Of a DNA stretch of 64,000 bases, positions 18,457 through 27,841 are shown piece by piece; within the stretch, counting starts at the first letter, position 1, and each line of letters opens with the position of its first letter. Under the pieces are notes generated by a model. That model saw only the letters and a program-made list of their open reading frames with translations, was not told the origin of the DNA and did not search any database. Origin of the DNA: Pseudomonas umsongensis (lineage in GTDB: Bacteria > Pseudomonadota > Gammaproteobacteria > Pseudomonadales > Pseudomonadaceae); NCBI RefSeq assembly GCF_002236105.1, contig NZ_NIWU01000001.1, positions 1,054,001 to 1,118,000 of the forward strand, written 5' to 3'. The translations under genes were made by a program, and so were the position numbers.

Positions 18457-20283
18457 CTAACGCTGACATAAGCTTTGAACCCGTTCTGTTTGCCTGTCCC
18501 CGCCACCGCGCAGAAACGACTTCAGCGTTGATAGCGACCGAGTGTTGAGCACGTTATGGGGTTCCAGCCAGGCTCGACGTGCCTGCGCGACCCCGAAACG
18601 CAACTGGGAAAAATCAGCCGTGCGATGCGCATCCGAATTGATACTGATCAGCACACCTTGATCCTTGGCGTGTTGGCACTGCAGATCGAACAGGTCCATG
18701 CGCTGCGGCTGCGAATTGAGCTCCAGACAGCAGCCCCGCTCAGCGGCAGACTTGATGATGGCGAGGAGGTCCAGGTTCAGGGGCTCGCGCTCATTGATCA
18801 ACCGACACAATGGGTGCGCCAGAATCGTGAAATAGCGATGGTCGATAGCCCTGAGCAGGCGCCGGGTTTGCTGGCGTCGAGTCAAATTGAAATGACTGTG
18901 GACGGCACCCACCACTAGGTCCAGGCGCCCCAGAATATCGTCCGGCAGATCCAGGCTACCGTCTTCGAGAATGTCGACCTCGACACCTTTGAGCAACGTC
19001 ATGCCCTGCAACCGGCCATTGAGCGCATCGATCTGGTCGATCTGCTGCAACAACCGGTCGCCGTCCAGACCATGGGCCACCCTGAGGGAACGGGAGTGAT
19101 CGGTGATTGCCAGGTATTGCAAGCCCGCGGCCTGCGCCGCAAGCGCCATGTCTTCCAGGCTGTTGCCACCATCCGACTCACGGGTATGGGCATGCAAGTC
19201 ACCTTTGAGATCGCTTGATTCGATCAGTCTGGGCAAGCGATTGGCCAGCGCCGCTTCGATTTCACCCCGATTCTCGCGAAGCTCCGGCACTATCCAGGGC
19301 AGGTCCAGCGCCCGATAAACGTCGACTTCAGTGCCACTGGCCAGGCGTCGGTTTTCCTTGAATACCCCGTATTCACTGAGTTTGAGCCCCTTCTTCTGTG
19401 CCCTTTGGCGAATCGCGATGTTGTGCGCCTTGCTGCCAGTGAAGTACACCAGGGCCGCGCCATAGACCGCAGGTTCAATGACCCGTAGATCCACTTGCAG
19501 GCCTGAACCCAGGAGAACGCTGGCACGCGTTGGCCCTTGAACCAGCACGGTGGCAACATCCGGGTGCTTGATGAACTGCGCGGTAACCTCCACGCCAGGT
19601 GCGGCCGCAACGAGGATGTCGATATCGCCGACGGTGTCGCGCATGCGTCTCAGGCTTCCGGCCACGGTCGCTTGCTCGACACCCGGGATCTGCTCCAGAT
19701 AACACGCCAGCCGCTCTGCCAATGGCTCGACATGGGCGAGCGGTAAACGCCGGTCCTTGCCGATTCCTTTCTGCGCGGCACTCAATAGCCGGGCCTCCAA
19801 CTTTTCACCAAAGCCGGGAAGATGGCGAATACGTCGCTGTTCAGCGGCCAGACATAACTGTTGTACGGTTTCGATTCCAAGATCGTGATAGAGGTGCCGG
19901 ACCCGCTTCGGACCCAAACCGGCGATAGATAGCAATTGGGCCAACCCCTTTGGCAAGGTGGCGCGCAACCGTGAGTGCAATGCGCAATCGCCGGTGGTGA
20001 CGATTTCATTGATCTTGCCGGCCAGGTCAACACCGATCCCGGACAGTTTAGGCAGTGGTTCGCCACGCGCGATGATCTTCGCCAGATCGACGGTCAACGC
20101 CCTCAGCGTTCGCGAAGCGTTACGGTAAGCCCTGATCCGGAAAGGGTTGGCATCCTCCAACTCGAGCAGGTCGGCAATATCATCGAAAATCGAGGCAATC
20201 TCGTCATTCGCGGTGCCCTGGCCGAGCGATGAAGGCGCCAGGGTGAGCAATGGCGCGTGTGGTGATCCGTCCGGCCGCGGCAT
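18457..20283 (-). CDS. polX: Bacterial family X DNA polymerase/3'-5' exonuclease PolX
   Basis: A 608-residue PolX: N-terminal 8-kDa/helix-hairpin-helix region (LEDANPFRIRAYRNASR; LSGIG; IAGLGPKRVR; LPGFGEK), nucleotidyltransferase core with GSLRRMRDTVGDIDIL (GS at 209-210, catalytic Asp pair near 220-222), and a C-terminal PHP domain from about residue 363 (DLHAHTRESDGG, AITDHS). The PHP domain gives metal-dependent exonuclease activity, so the protein suits gap filling in base-excision repair. An ANR-like site lies 63 bases upstream. Its place among stress genes suggests DNA maintenance during non-growing, low-oxygen survival. Confidence 0.93.
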   Translation of the reverse strand: MPRPDGSPHAPLLTLAPSSLGQGTANDEIASIFDDIADLLELEDANPFRIRAYRNASRTLRALTVDLAKIIARGEPLPKLSGIGVDLAGKINEIVTTGDCALHSRLRATLPKGLAQLLSIAGLGPKRVRHLYHDLGIETVQQLCLAAEQRRIRHLPGFGEKLEARLLSAAQKGIGKDRRLPLAHVEPLAERLACYLEQIPGVEQATVAGSLRRMRDTVGDIDILVAAAPGVEVTAQFIKHPDVATVLVQGPTRASVLLGSGLQVDLRVIEPAVYGAALVYFTGSKAHNIAIRQRAQKKGLKLSEYGVFKENRRLASGTEVDVYRALDLPWIVPELRENRGEIEAALANRLPRLIESSDLKGDLHAHTRESDGGNSLEDMALAAQAAGLQYLAITDHSRSLRVAHGLDGDRLLQQIDQIDALNGRLQGMTLLKGVEVDILEDGSLDLPDDILGRLDLVVGAVHSHFNLTRRQQTRRLLRAIDHRYFTILAHPLCRLINEREPLNLDLLAIIKSAAERGCCLELNSQPQRMDLFDLQCQHAKDQGVLISINSDAHRTADFSQLRFGVAQARRAWLEPHNVLNTRSLSTLKSFLRGGGDRQTERVQSLCQR

Positions 20284-20345
20284 GGGGAAATCCCGCTGTT
20301 ATGGGTGTCGATGCCAACAGCATTGCCGATCCCGATGTCTGCTCC

Positions 20346-20359
20346 TTGATGTAGATCAG
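20346..20359. promoter_or_regulatory. ANR/FNR-type site upstream of polX
   Basis: TTGATGTAGATCAG, one mismatch from TTGAT-N4-ATCAA, centred about 70 bases before the PolX start codon. Confidence 0.65.
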
Positions 20360-20457
20360 ATGCGCCCAACGAACGGTCTCGACGCCCGGATAGCCGACCG
20401 AGGCCGGGCAGTGCTTTCCAGGGGCGATCGCCCTGCCCAGCCCATGGGTGTCGCAAG

Positions 20458-21018
20458 TCAGCCTACCCAGCAAACCTGCGGCTCCTTGTGCGTGACGGGC
20501 ATTGGCGTGGACTTCGGATGGCCTACGATGATCGGTGCCACCGGCACCCACTCTGAGGGCAAACCAAGGGCATTCTTTCCCTGGGGCGTGTTGAGAAAAC
20601 CCTGGGCAAAACCGATCCAGCAGCTCCCCAACCCTTCAGCATAGGCAGCGAGCATCAGATTCTCGGCAGCCAGTGAACAGTCTTCAACGATCCACTGGCC
20701 GGGGGCGTTTGCCGAAATCAGGATAAGCATAGGCGCATGATAGAAAATCTGGAAACTGTCATCGTTGAGCAACGATAAAAAGTGACCGGAGTGCAATCCT
20801 GAAGGCAGGGCCTCGAGCATGTAAGCCTTGGCTTCGCGCGAAATCCGATCGAGCAATGCCTGGTCACGTAATACCGTGAACGTCCAGGGCTGTTGGTTGA
20901 CTGCGCTGGGCGCCTGAATCGCGGCATTGATCAAACGGCCTATGAGCTCTTTATCAACAGCTTCAGTCGTGTACTCGCGTGTAGAGCGACGGCCGTAAAT
21001 CGCCTCATCGATATTCAT
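20458..21018 (-). CDS. Nitroreductase-family flavoprotein
   Basis: A 186-residue FMN-dependent NAD(P)H oxidoreductase of the nitroreductase fold. FMN-phosphate contacts are in YGRRSTREYT at the start; APSAVNQQPWTF and the later EGLGSCWIGFAQGF are family blocks. The ATG at 21018 is chosen because GAGG lies at the right distance; the upstream TTG start overlaps that site. ANR-type site at 21075-21088, about 63 bases upstream, suggests low-oxygen induction. Physiological acceptor unknown (quinone, nitro compound or flavin). Confidence 0.9.
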   Translation of the reverse strand: MNIDEAIYGRRSTREYTTEAVDKELIGRLINAAIQAPSAVNQQPWTFTVLRDQALLDRISREAKAYMLEALPSGLHSGHFLSLLNDDSFQIFYHAPMLILISANAPGQWIVEDCSLAAENLMLAAYAEGLGSCWIGFAQGFLNTPQGKNALGLPSEWVPVAPIIVGHPKSTPMPVTHKEPQVCWVG

Positions 21019-21074
21019 GGGTGCAAACCTCAAGAAGTTTGTTCATAACGTCGTCCAGCCAATGGGGTGGGCTG

Positions 21075-21088
21075 TTGATTTACATCAA
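21075..21088. promoter_or_regulatory. ANR/FNR-type site upstream of the nitroreductase gene
   Basis: TTGATTTACATCAA, perfect half-sites, in the divergent region between the nitroreductase and zinc-ribbon genes, nearer the former. Confidence 0.8.
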
Positions 21089-21150
21089 GTCTGCGCACTC
21101 GTTTCGTCCGATGGCGTGCGGCCCTGCGAATGGCTTCGCAACGCTGGAAA

Positions 21151-21164
21151 TTGATCTGCATCAA
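21151..21164. promoter_or_regulatory. ANR/FNR-type site upstream of the zinc-ribbon gene
   Basis: TTGATCTGCATCAA, perfect half-sites, centred about 76 bases before the ATG at 21234. With the site at 21075 it gives each divergent gene its own box. Confidence 0.8.
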
Positions 21165-21233
21165 ATTGACGAAGCGTGCTGATCGCACACTGAGCGTGGA
21201 TTGTTTTCTTCCCAATGGCCGAGGAGAACCACG

Positions 21234-21731
21234 ATGGACAAGTATCAGCAGAGCCACAAAGACAAGTTGTTCAAAACCTCCACCCATGATCCTTATTGCT
21301 CGCAGCGGGTTGAAGGCTCAGCCATTTGTTCGCAGTGTGGTGCGGTGTATCACGCCGGGAACTGGACCTGGAGTCGTCCTGAAAATACCGTGGCGCATGC
21401 AGCCAAAGACACTACCTGCCCGGCTTGTCGACGTGTCGCGGACGACATGCCTGCGGGCACCCTCACCTTATCGGGCAGCTTCTTGCAAAAGCATCGAGAT
21501 GAAATCATTCACCTGATGGAGCATACGGAAAAGGCGGAGAAAGCCGAGCATGCCCTGGAGCGCATCATCAAACTTTCGGACTCCGCGGATGACCTGATCG
21601 TGACTACGACCGGCATCCATCTGGCGAATCGCTTGAGTCATGCGCTGGAAAGTGCTTTCAAAGGGCAATCCGATTACCGGTACAGCGCGGATCAGTATGG
21701 CGTGAGCATCCACTGGACGCGCGACGAATAG
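21234..21731 (+). CDS. Zinc-ribbon protein (BCAM0308/NMD3-like type)
   Basis: A 165-residue cytoplasmic protein with four zinc-ligand cysteines in two CxxC pairs: ICSQCGAVYHAGNW and TTCPACRRVAD. The C-terminal half is helical (KAEKAEHALERIIKL) and ends in a beta-rich stretch. The pattern resembles the bacterial BCAM0308-type family related to the archaeal/eukaryotic ribosome factor NMD3. GAGGAGAA precedes the ATG at 21234. ANR-type site 70 bases upstream. A ribosome or RNA role under oxygen limitation is inferred and uncertain. Confidence 0.75.
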   Translation: MDKYQQSHKDKLFKTSTHDPYCSQRVEGSAICSQCGAVYHAGNWTWSRPENTVAHAAKDTTCPACRRVADDMPAGTLTLSGSFLQKHRDEIIHLMEHTEKAEKAEHALERIIKLSDSADDLIVTTTGIHLANRLSHALESAFKGQSDYRYSADQYGVSIHWTRDE

Positions 21732-21753
21732 GACCGGACGCGTTAGTTGTCCG

Positions 21754-21978
21754 ATGAAAAAAAAAGCGCCAGCAAAAAAATACCGGCGAGTTTTGACAAG
21801 CGTGGATGCGGCCATTCAGCCCGCCGCCCCACGCTCAATCGCAAAGTTGTTCCAGGCCTGGGCAACGCAGGCTCAACGAAAACTGGCGCGCGAAGGCCTT
21901 GGTGGCGCCGTATACGTGGTCACAGCTTTGGCCGGGGTCAACCTGATGGCCGGTTTCATCCAGCCCAGCAGTGCTTGA
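21754..21978 (+). CDS. Hypothetical 74-residue protein
   Basis: A small basic protein starting MKKKAPAKKYRRVLTSVDAA, with a possible hydrophobic helix near the C-terminus (GGAVYVVTALAGVNLMAGFI). It begins 22 bases after the zinc-ribbon gene and could be cotranscribed, but the ribosome site is weak and a 67-codon frame overlaps it on the other strand. Possibly real, possibly the decayed start of a larger gene. Confidence 0.4.
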   Translation: MKKKAPAKKYRRVLTSVDAAIQPAAPRSIAKLFQAWATQAQRKLAREGLGGAVYVVTALAGVNLMAGFIQPSSA

Positions 21979-22089
21979 TCACCCTGGGCGATTTCCGAGG
22001 CCAGCTCCCGCAATAGGCCTCGGCGGTGGCGCAACTGCGCGACCAGATCACCGGGCCAGGCTGCGAACGCAGGCACGATTTGCAGTATG

Positions 22090-22551
22090 TCACTTAAGCG
22101 TCAAGCGCTTGGCCAGTTCGGCGTCTGGCTTCCACAGGGCGTTGATACAGGCCTCTCCGTCTTCCTCTGTTACAGGCTCGAGTGACTGCGGATCCAGTAG
22201 GTGGCTGTCGACCAGCGCAATGCGCACGACGCCGTTTTTGTTGAGCAGTGTTTGTGCCTGACATTCGCACAAGGATCGCGATAGAGCTTCGATGGGAGGC
22301 TCTATCTCGGCTTTTTCAAGCTCGATCTCGAAACGCGCGGAGCAAGAGTTCACCAATTCCCTCAAGGTATGGGCAGCAAAGTGATACGCCATGAAATAAC
22401 CCGCCGGCAACGCCAGCGAGATCAACAGCAGGTAGGTTGCGTCACGTTTCCAGAGCCTTTTACCGGGTCGACGCAGGTTTCCTATTGCCGCTCCCCTGCT
22501 CCGCCACCAGCCTTGCACCGCGTGAATCCCGATCAGCTTGTTGATGTTCAT
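22090..22551 (-). CDS. Hypothetical single-helix membrane protein
   Basis: A 153-residue protein: a basic N-terminus (LRRPGKRLWKRD), one membrane helix at about residues 38-60 (YLLLISLALPAGYFMAYHFA), then a soluble domain of about 95 residues with two close cysteines (LCECQ). AAGG precedes the ATG at 22551. An ANR-like site is 58 bases upstream, so it is likely a further low-oxygen gene. No family recognised; the soluble part is probably periplasmic by the positive-inside rule. Confidence 0.65.
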   Translation of the reverse strand: MNINKLIGIHAVQGWWRSRGAAIGNLRRPGKRLWKRDATYLLLISLALPAGYFMAYHFAAHTLRELVNSCSARFEIELEKAEIEPPIEALSRSLCECQAQTLLNKNGVVRIALVDSHLLDPQSLEPVTEEDGEACINALWKPDAELAKRLTLK

Positions 22552-22608
22552 GACCAAGTGCCTTACCCAAGTGTCATTAAGAGCATGGGGCCGCCAACAG
22601 AATGCCCA

Positions 22609-22622
22609 TTGATTTAGGTCAA
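22609..22622. promoter_or_regulatory. ANR/FNR-type site
   Basis: TTGATTTAGGTCAA, matching TTGA-N6-TCAA, 58 bases upstream of the membrane-protein gene at 22551 and just past the 3' end of the P-type ATPase gene. Confidence 0.7.
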
Positions 22623-22637
22623 CTTGGCTGCACCCGT

Positions 22638-25478
22638 CTATTCACGTTTTGCGATGTATGTTTTTGCCCGCTTCTGGCTCTTCAATCGCAAAAGCAGCTT
22701 GCGCAGCTCGATGAACCAGAACAAAGAACTGGCCACTACAAGACAAAATCCCCACTGGCCAAACGTCAATGCACTTGTACCGAACGCCTTGTTGAGCGGT
22801 GGCGAGTGCACTACTGCAACCTGCAGGGCTACAGCCAGGACAATCGCCCCCCAAAGCCATCGATTGGCGAACAGTCTCCTGAATGCACTGGTTGACTCGG
22901 AACGCGCACTCAATGCGTTAAACAACTGCGCCAATACCAGGACCGTGAAACCGCCAGTGCGTGCCTCAACCAACGAGGCATCACCCGGTATCATCCCCCC
23001 CGGCAGCAACCAGTCGATCGTGAATAAACTCGCCAATGCCATGACCAGCCCCACCTCGATTACACCGATCCACATGCGTGTGTCGATGATTCGGTCCCAA
23101 GGTTTGCGTGGGCTGCGTGTCATGACATCCTCGCCGTGCGGATCAAGGCCCATGGCGATGGCGGGCGCTGCATCGGTGATCAGGTTGATCCAAAGAATCT
23201 GCGTGGCCAGCAGCGGCAGGATGATCGCGCCCTTCTCATCAACCAGGCCGATGACACCGGCACCCACGACGCCGAGAAACACCGTCAGCACTTCTCCCAT
23301 ATTGGATGACAGCAAGTAACGAAGGAACTTGCGGATATTGTCCAGAATGCCGCGTCCTTCACGAATGGCCAGCACAATGGTTGCGAAGTTATCGTCAGCC
23401 AGAATCATTTTCGCCGCCTGTCTGCTCACCTCCGTTCCCGTGATGCCCATCGCAATGCCGATATCGGCTGACTTCAGGGCCGGTGCATCATTGACACCAT
23501 CCCCCGTCATCGCCACCACATGCCCCTGCGCCTGTAGCGCATCGACGATTCTCAGCTTATGCGAGGCAGCCGTGCGTGCGTAAACGCAGGTCGACTTGAC
23601 CGCCTCGGCCAAGGCCGCGTCGTCCAACTTGTCCAGGTCGGCCCCGGTCAACGCCCTGCCACCGGCCGGGATAATGTCCAGGTCCTCGGCGATGCGCGCA
23701 GCCGTTCGGGGGTGGTCGCCCGTGATCATAATGATGCGGATGCCTGCCCGACGGGCCTCGACAATGGCTGGCGCGACCTCCTCCCGCGGTGGGTCACTGA
23801 TACCGACCGTACCGATAAACACAAGCGCGGTTTCAAGGGGTTGACCGGTCGTGACATCTTCACTGGCTGTCAAGGGACGGTAAGCCACGGAAAGCGTGCG
23901 CAATGCCGCGCCCGATAACTCATTCACATTGGCCACCGCCCTGGCACGCAGGTCGTCGGTGAGTGGCACGACATCCATGCCAACTTGTATGTGCGTGCAA
24001 TGTTGAAGGAGCACATCGGGTGCCCCCTTGCTGAACAGCAGTCGCTGATCGTTGTGCTCATGATCGATGACCACCGCCGACATCATTTTTCGATCAGAGG
24101 TAAAGGGTATTTCAGCCACACGCTCGAAGCCATTGGTACTGTGCACGGGCGCATCAAGCTTGCGCTGTGCCACTAGAAAGGCTCCCTCGGTCGGGTCGCC
24201 ATGAATGACCCAGCTGCCATCTTCGCGTTGCGTCAGCCTGGCGTTGCCAGCGAGGCTTCCACCACGCAACAGCAGCACATTTTCGTTATGCACCGGGCCT
24301 TTGCTCGTGGGCATGCCCAGGTAATCAATCTGCCCATTGGGCGCGTAGCCGACTCCACTGACCCGCCCTTTACCAGATGCTGTCATGGTTTGCTGGATGG
24401 TCATTTCGGAGCGGGTCAGCGTACCAGTCTTGTCGGTACAGATAACCGATGCAGCCCCCAGGGTCTCCACAGACGACAGGCGCTTGATGATGGCTTTGTT
24501 GCGGGCCATGCGTAGCATGCCGAAGGCGAGCACCAGTGACAGAATGGCGGGCAGCCCCTCTGGCACCGCAGCCACCGCCAGGGATACGCCCAGCAACAGC
24601 ACGCTCAGCACATCATCGACAGTGTCAACTGGAATGAGTATCAGCACGGCCACCACCACAACCATGGTGATTAGCAGAACCGCAATGCCGAGCATCCGCC
24701 CTATGGCGCGCACTTCCTTCTGCAGAGGCGTCACCTCTTCGGGTGTGACCTCCAACAAATGAGCGATCGCCCCCACTTCAGTCGCCATGCCGATAGCCGT
24801 GACCACCCCGACTCCAGAACCCTGGGCGATGGCGGAGCCTTTGAACACCATGTTGGAGCGCTCCGCCAACGGTACTTCAGTGCCTGGGCACGCGGTGTTT
24901 TTCGAAACCGCCTCACTCTCTCCAGTCAACGACGCCTCCAGTACCCGCAAGGCATTGGCCTGGACAAGGCGAGCATCGGCTCCTACCGAATCGCCTTCGG
25001 ATAACACCAACAGATCACCGACCACCAACTGGTGACTGGGAATACGTTCCATGGCCCCGTCGCGGATGACTGACGAAGAGCTCTGGGTCAGGTTGGCCAA
25101 TGTTGCAACTGCGCGCTGTGACCGGGTTTCCTGGAAAAACCCGAGGAGCGCATTAGCCAACACAATGAGCGTGATGACCAACGCATCGACAGGCCAATCG
25201 CGACCGTCCATCAGCCACCAGCTAGCCAGGTTGATGACCACGGCGACGAGCAGCAGATACACCAACGGGTCCTGAAACTGCCGTAGAAAATACTGCCAGG
25301 CAGGCTTGACCGGTTGGGCCCGTAACTCATTGGGTCCGTCACGACTCAGCCGCGCCTGGACTTGCGCACTGGACAAACCCACACCGATGTCAGTGTCCAG
25401 CTCGCGGATAATCGTCTCGACGTCCTTGAGGTATGGCGAAGCGATACGGTTGCGGCCGGGCTCAAGCGCGCTACTCAT
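22638..25478 (-). CDS. Cation-transporting P-type ATPase (P2, SERCA/PMR1-like)
   Basis: A 946-residue P-type ATPase that pumps a cation, probably Ca2+ or a related ion, across the inner membrane. Parts in order: N-terminal cation-ATPase domain (about 15-85), actuator domain with LTGESEAV (near 195), phosphorylation site DKTGTLT (near 350), nucleotide-binding domain, hinge TGDGVNDAPALK, and six C-terminal helices. AGGAG precedes the ATG. No ANR box was seen directly before it; it may be read from the cytochrome c promoter 120 bases upstream on the same strand. Ion specificity cannot be fixed by eye. Confidence 0.93.
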   Translation of the reverse strand: MSSALEPGRNRIASPYLKDVETIIRELDTDIGVGLSSAQVQARLSRDGPNELRAQPVKPAWQYFLRQFQDPLVYLLLVAVVINLASWWLMDGRDWPVDALVITLIVLANALLGFFQETRSQRAVATLANLTQSSSSVIRDGAMERIPSHQLVVGDLLVLSEGDSVGADARLVQANALRVLEASLTGESEAVSKNTACPGTEVPLAERSNMVFKGSAIAQGSGVGVVTAIGMATEVGAIAHLLEVTPEEVTPLQKEVRAIGRMLGIAVLLITMVVVVAVLILIPVDTVDDVLSVLLLGVSLAVAAVPEGLPAILSLVLAFGMLRMARNKAIIKRLSSVETLGAASVICTDKTGTLTRSEMTIQQTMTASGKGRVSGVGYAPNGQIDYLGMPTSKGPVHNENVLLLRGGSLAGNARLTQREDGSWVIHGDPTEGAFLVAQRKLDAPVHSTNGFERVAEIPFTSDRKMMSAVVIDHEHNDQRLLFSKGAPDVLLQHCTHIQVGMDVVPLTDDLRARAVANVNELSGAALRTLSVAYRPLTASEDVTTGQPLETALVFIGTVGISDPPREEVAPAIVEARRAGIRIIMITGDHPRTAARIAEDLDIIPAGGRALTGADLDKLDDAALAEAVKSTCVYARTAASHKLRIVDALQAQGHVVAMTGDGVNDAPALKSADIGIAMGITGTEVSRQAAKMILADDNFATIVLAIREGRGILDNIRKFLRYLLSSNMGEVLTVFLGVVGAGVIGLVDEKGAIILPLLATQILWINLITDAAPAIAMGLDPHGEDVMTRSPRKPWDRIIDTRMWIGVIEVGLVMALASLFTIDWLLPGGMIPGDASLVEARTGGFTVLVLAQLFNALSARSESTSAFRRLFANRWLWGAIVLAVALQVAVVHSPPLNKAFGTSALTFGQWGFCLVVASSLFWFIELRKLLLRLKSQKRAKTYIAKRE

Positions 25479-25598
25479 TTCATCTCCTTGACAACGGAGT
25501 GTGCGTCGTTACTCGACCAATGGCGCGGGCAGAGCTGGCGTGATCCAGGCAAGTCCAGAGCCCGCACCGCGCTTACACCTTTTCGCCCTGTCAGCCGC

Positions 25599-26258
25599 TC
25601 ATTGCCTGGCCCCGAGTGTCGCCATGTACTTCGCGACCGACTGGGCATCCACCTGAGACAGCGCATGATCCACCTGCTGCATCGGAACCCCGTGGGGGCG
25701 CTGCACACTTTGCTGAAGCCGCAGGATCTGGCGAGCCATGTACATCGCATGCTGACCTGCCACCCGTGGAACCTGCCCATTGCCCCGCCCGTCCGCACCA
25801 TGGCAGCTGCTGCACGGGGCGATGCCCGCCTGCGGCAAGCCCTGGCGGTAGATCGATTCACCGCGCGCATCCGGCGTATCGGCTTGCGCCTTCATGGCAG
25901 TCTGGCTCGAAAAATAGTCGGCCAGTTCAACAATCTGAGTCCCGGTCAAATGGGTCAATCCGCCCATGTAGCGATTACCGGGTACATCGGTGCGGCCATG
26001 CTGTGTGAAGTCGGTCAGCTGTGAGGTCAAATAGTCCTTTTGCTGGCCAGCCAGCTTTGGAACCAGGGGCGAGACAGATTCCCCCGTCAGCCCGTGGCAC
26101 AACGAACACAGATTGTCTGCCAGGGCGATGGCGGACATCGGTGCCGTTTCTTGCGCCCCGTCTTCGTTGGACCCGGTGCAGCCCAGGAGCGTGGCCAGAC
26201 CAATGACCAGGAGGGTGGGTGACCGGTTGTCAGTACGCTGCATGCCCTTGACGTTCAT
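25599..26258 (-). CDS. Dihaem cytochrome c (c4-like), predicted lipoprotein
   Basis: A 219-residue exported cytochrome with two c-type haem sites, CSLCH (51-55) and CSSCH (149-153), in two similar halves as in cytochrome c4. The N-terminus has a lipobox LLGC ending at Cys27, so it is probably anchored rather than freely periplasmic. Axial Met candidates follow in each half (NRYMGG; GQHAMYM). ANR-type site at 26316-26329, 64 bases upstream, fits a role as electron carrier to a high-affinity or alternative terminal oxidase; no oxidase is in the window. Confidence 0.92.
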   Translation of the reverse strand: MNVKGMQRTDNRSPTLLVIGLATLLGCTGSNEDGAQETAPMSAIALADNLCSLCHGLTGESVSPLVPKLAGQQKDYLTSQLTDFTQHGRTDVPGNRYMGGLTHLTGTQIVELADYFSSQTAMKAQADTPDARGESIYRQGLPQAGIAPCSSCHGADGRGNGQVPRVAGQHAMYMARQILRLQQSVQRPHGVPMQQVDHALSQVDAQSVAKYMATLGARQ

Positions 26259-26315
26259 GACCTGTACCCCTGAAGTGCGCTTTCAACCATTTTCGCCCGG
26301 CGATCGCACCTGCAA

Positions 26316-26329
26316 TTGACAAACCTCAA
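26316..26329. promoter_or_regulatory. ANR/FNR-type site upstream of the cytochrome gene
   Basis: TTGACAAACCTCAA, matching TTGA-N6-TCAA, about 64 bases before the cytochrome start codon at 26258. Confidence 0.7.
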
Positions 26330-26391
26330 TCAATCCTGCTGAGCGCGTTGCAGCAATGGTGCCCCCCCACCTGCTTTATTGAGCGCATGAA

Positions 26392-26667
26392 CTACGTCTG
26401 GCTCGATGGCCCGTCGGCGCCCGACTGGCGCCTTTGTCCCAAGTAGGCGATGAGCCTGTCCAAGGTATCCACCTCGCGATAATCGGCTTCGGGTATGGCG
26501 ACACCCAGGCTGCGATTCAGCGCCTCGATGAAACGCAGCCAATCCATGGAGTCCAGGTCCACCTCTTCGCGCAATAACCGATCAGTGTGCAACTGTTCGA
26601 CTTCGACTTCCGGGGCGATGCCTTTCAATGCACGCAACACCTCATTGCGGACCACTTGCGAATTCAT
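26392..26667 (-). CDS. Acyl carrier protein in a 2-oxoacid dehydrogenase operon
   Basis: A 91-residue acyl carrier protein. The phosphopantetheine Ser is Ser40 in EEVDLDSMDWLRFIEAL, followed by the usual helix III region. GAAGAGG precedes the ATG at 26667; the longer open frame (to 26778) would run into the E2 gene. It is last in a five-gene unit, ten bases after the E2 stop codon. An ACP next to a lipoyl-bearing E2 is unusual and suggests that an acyl group made by the complex or by the upstream acyl-CoA synthetase is passed to this carrier. Confidence 0.85.
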   Translation of the reverse strand: MNSQVVRNEVLRALKGIAPEVEVEQLHTDRLLREEVDLDSMDWLRFIEALNRSLGVAIPEADYREVDTLDRLIAYLGQRRQSGADGPSSQT

Positions 26668-26677
26668 ATGAGCCTCT

Positions 26678-27796
26678 TCAAAGAGCCTGCGGTGTTTGCA
26701 AGAGACGACGCACTTCACTAAGGAAACGCGCCCCATAATGACCATCGCTGACCCGATGATCGGCAGACAAACTGCCAATGACGGTGGGCACGACGCACAG
26801 TTGGCCCTCCCTCACCCAAGGCCGTTCGCTGATACGACCGAAGCCGACCAAGGCAACCTGCGGCGGGTAGATCACCCCCAGCACGCTGTCCACCCCCTGA
26901 TCGCCGAGTTGCGTCACGGTAATCCCGGCGCCTCCCAACTCGGAGCTGCGCAAGGAGCCGCTGCGCGCCCGTTCAACCAGGCTGGCCAGTTCGCTCATCA
27001 GGTGGGTCAGGGTCGAGTCCGCCACTTGATGCAGCACCGGGGCAATCAGGCCTCCCTGGCGCAAATTTATGGCCACGCCAAGGTTGATTTCGCGTGCCGG
27101 CTCGAAGGCGTTGTTCAGCCAGACACCATTGAGCTGGGGATATTCGCGCAAAGCCAGTGCCACCGCTTTGAGCAGCAGGACATTGGGCAAGAGGCGCTCT
27201 TGCAGCGTGCTTTGTGCGTTGTGCTCCTGCAACCAGCCCATGGCCTTGTCCAAAGCGATGGTTTCGCTCAGGTAATAGTGGGGGATCTCGCGTTTGGAAC
27301 GACTCATGACGGCGGCGATGGTCTGGCGCATGGCCTGTTCATGATCGGGTTCATGCGTCAGGTGGGCGGCCACTTCGACATCTTCCAGGGTGATAGCGCC
27401 TTGCGCCCCGTGGCCTTTCAATTGATCGACATCGAGTCCCAACTCGACAGCGCGCCGACGCGCAGCAGGGGAAATACGCGGGCGGCTACCCGACAGGTCT
27501 TGCGCCTCGATCACCAGCGGCGCTTCTGGCGATGTTCGCTTTACGCTTTGCGGATCCTCCCCTGGCTCCAGTAACAGTGCGATGGGTGTACCTACAGGTA
27601 TCTTCGTACCGATGTCGACCAGCAATTGCAGGACGGTGCTTTCATGCAAGCACTCCACGTCGATGGCCGCCTTGGCCGTATCGACGACGGCAATCACCTG
27701 CCCAGGCTTAACCTTATCACCAGGGTGTATTTTCCATTCCAGTAGCGTGCCTTCATCCATGTCGGCACCCAGCGACGGCAGTTTGAACTCGATCAT
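26678..27796 (-). CDS. 2-oxoacid dehydrogenase E2 (lipoyl acyltransferase)
   Basis: A 372-residue E2 subunit. Lipoyl domain at 1-75 with the lipoylated Lys42 (VVDTAKAAIDVE); peripheral subunit-binding domain at about 115-150 (RISPAARRRAVELGLD); catalytic domain to the end with DHRVSDG, where the family usually has DHRxVDG. The ATG at 27796 has GGAGAG upstream. Lies between E1 beta and the ACP in one operon; no E3 (lipoamide dehydrogenase) gene is present, so the housekeeping E3 would be shared. Substrate could be pyruvate, acetoin or a branched oxoacid. Confidence 0.92.
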   Translation of the reverse strand: MIEFKLPSLGADMDEGTLLEWKIHPGDKVKPGQVIAVVDTAKAAIDVECLHESTVLQLLVDIGTKIPVGTPIALLLEPGEDPQSVKRTSPEAPLVIEAQDLSGSRPRISPAARRRAVELGLDVDQLKGHGAQGAITLEDVEVAAHLTHEPDHEQAMRQTIAAVMSRSKREIPHYYLSETIALDKAMGWLQEHNAQSTLQERLLPNVLLLKAVALALREYPQLNGVWLNNAFEPAREINLGVAINLRQGGLIAPVLHQVADSTLTHLMSELASLVERARSGSLRSSELGGAGITVTQLGDQGVDSVLGVIYPPQVALVGFGRISERPWVREGQLCVVPTVIGSLSADHRVSDGHYGARFLSEVRRLLQTPQAL

Positions 27797-27841
27797 GGAT
27801 GACTCTCCAGACTCAACCCGGCAGCTGGCAGACTGCAGCAA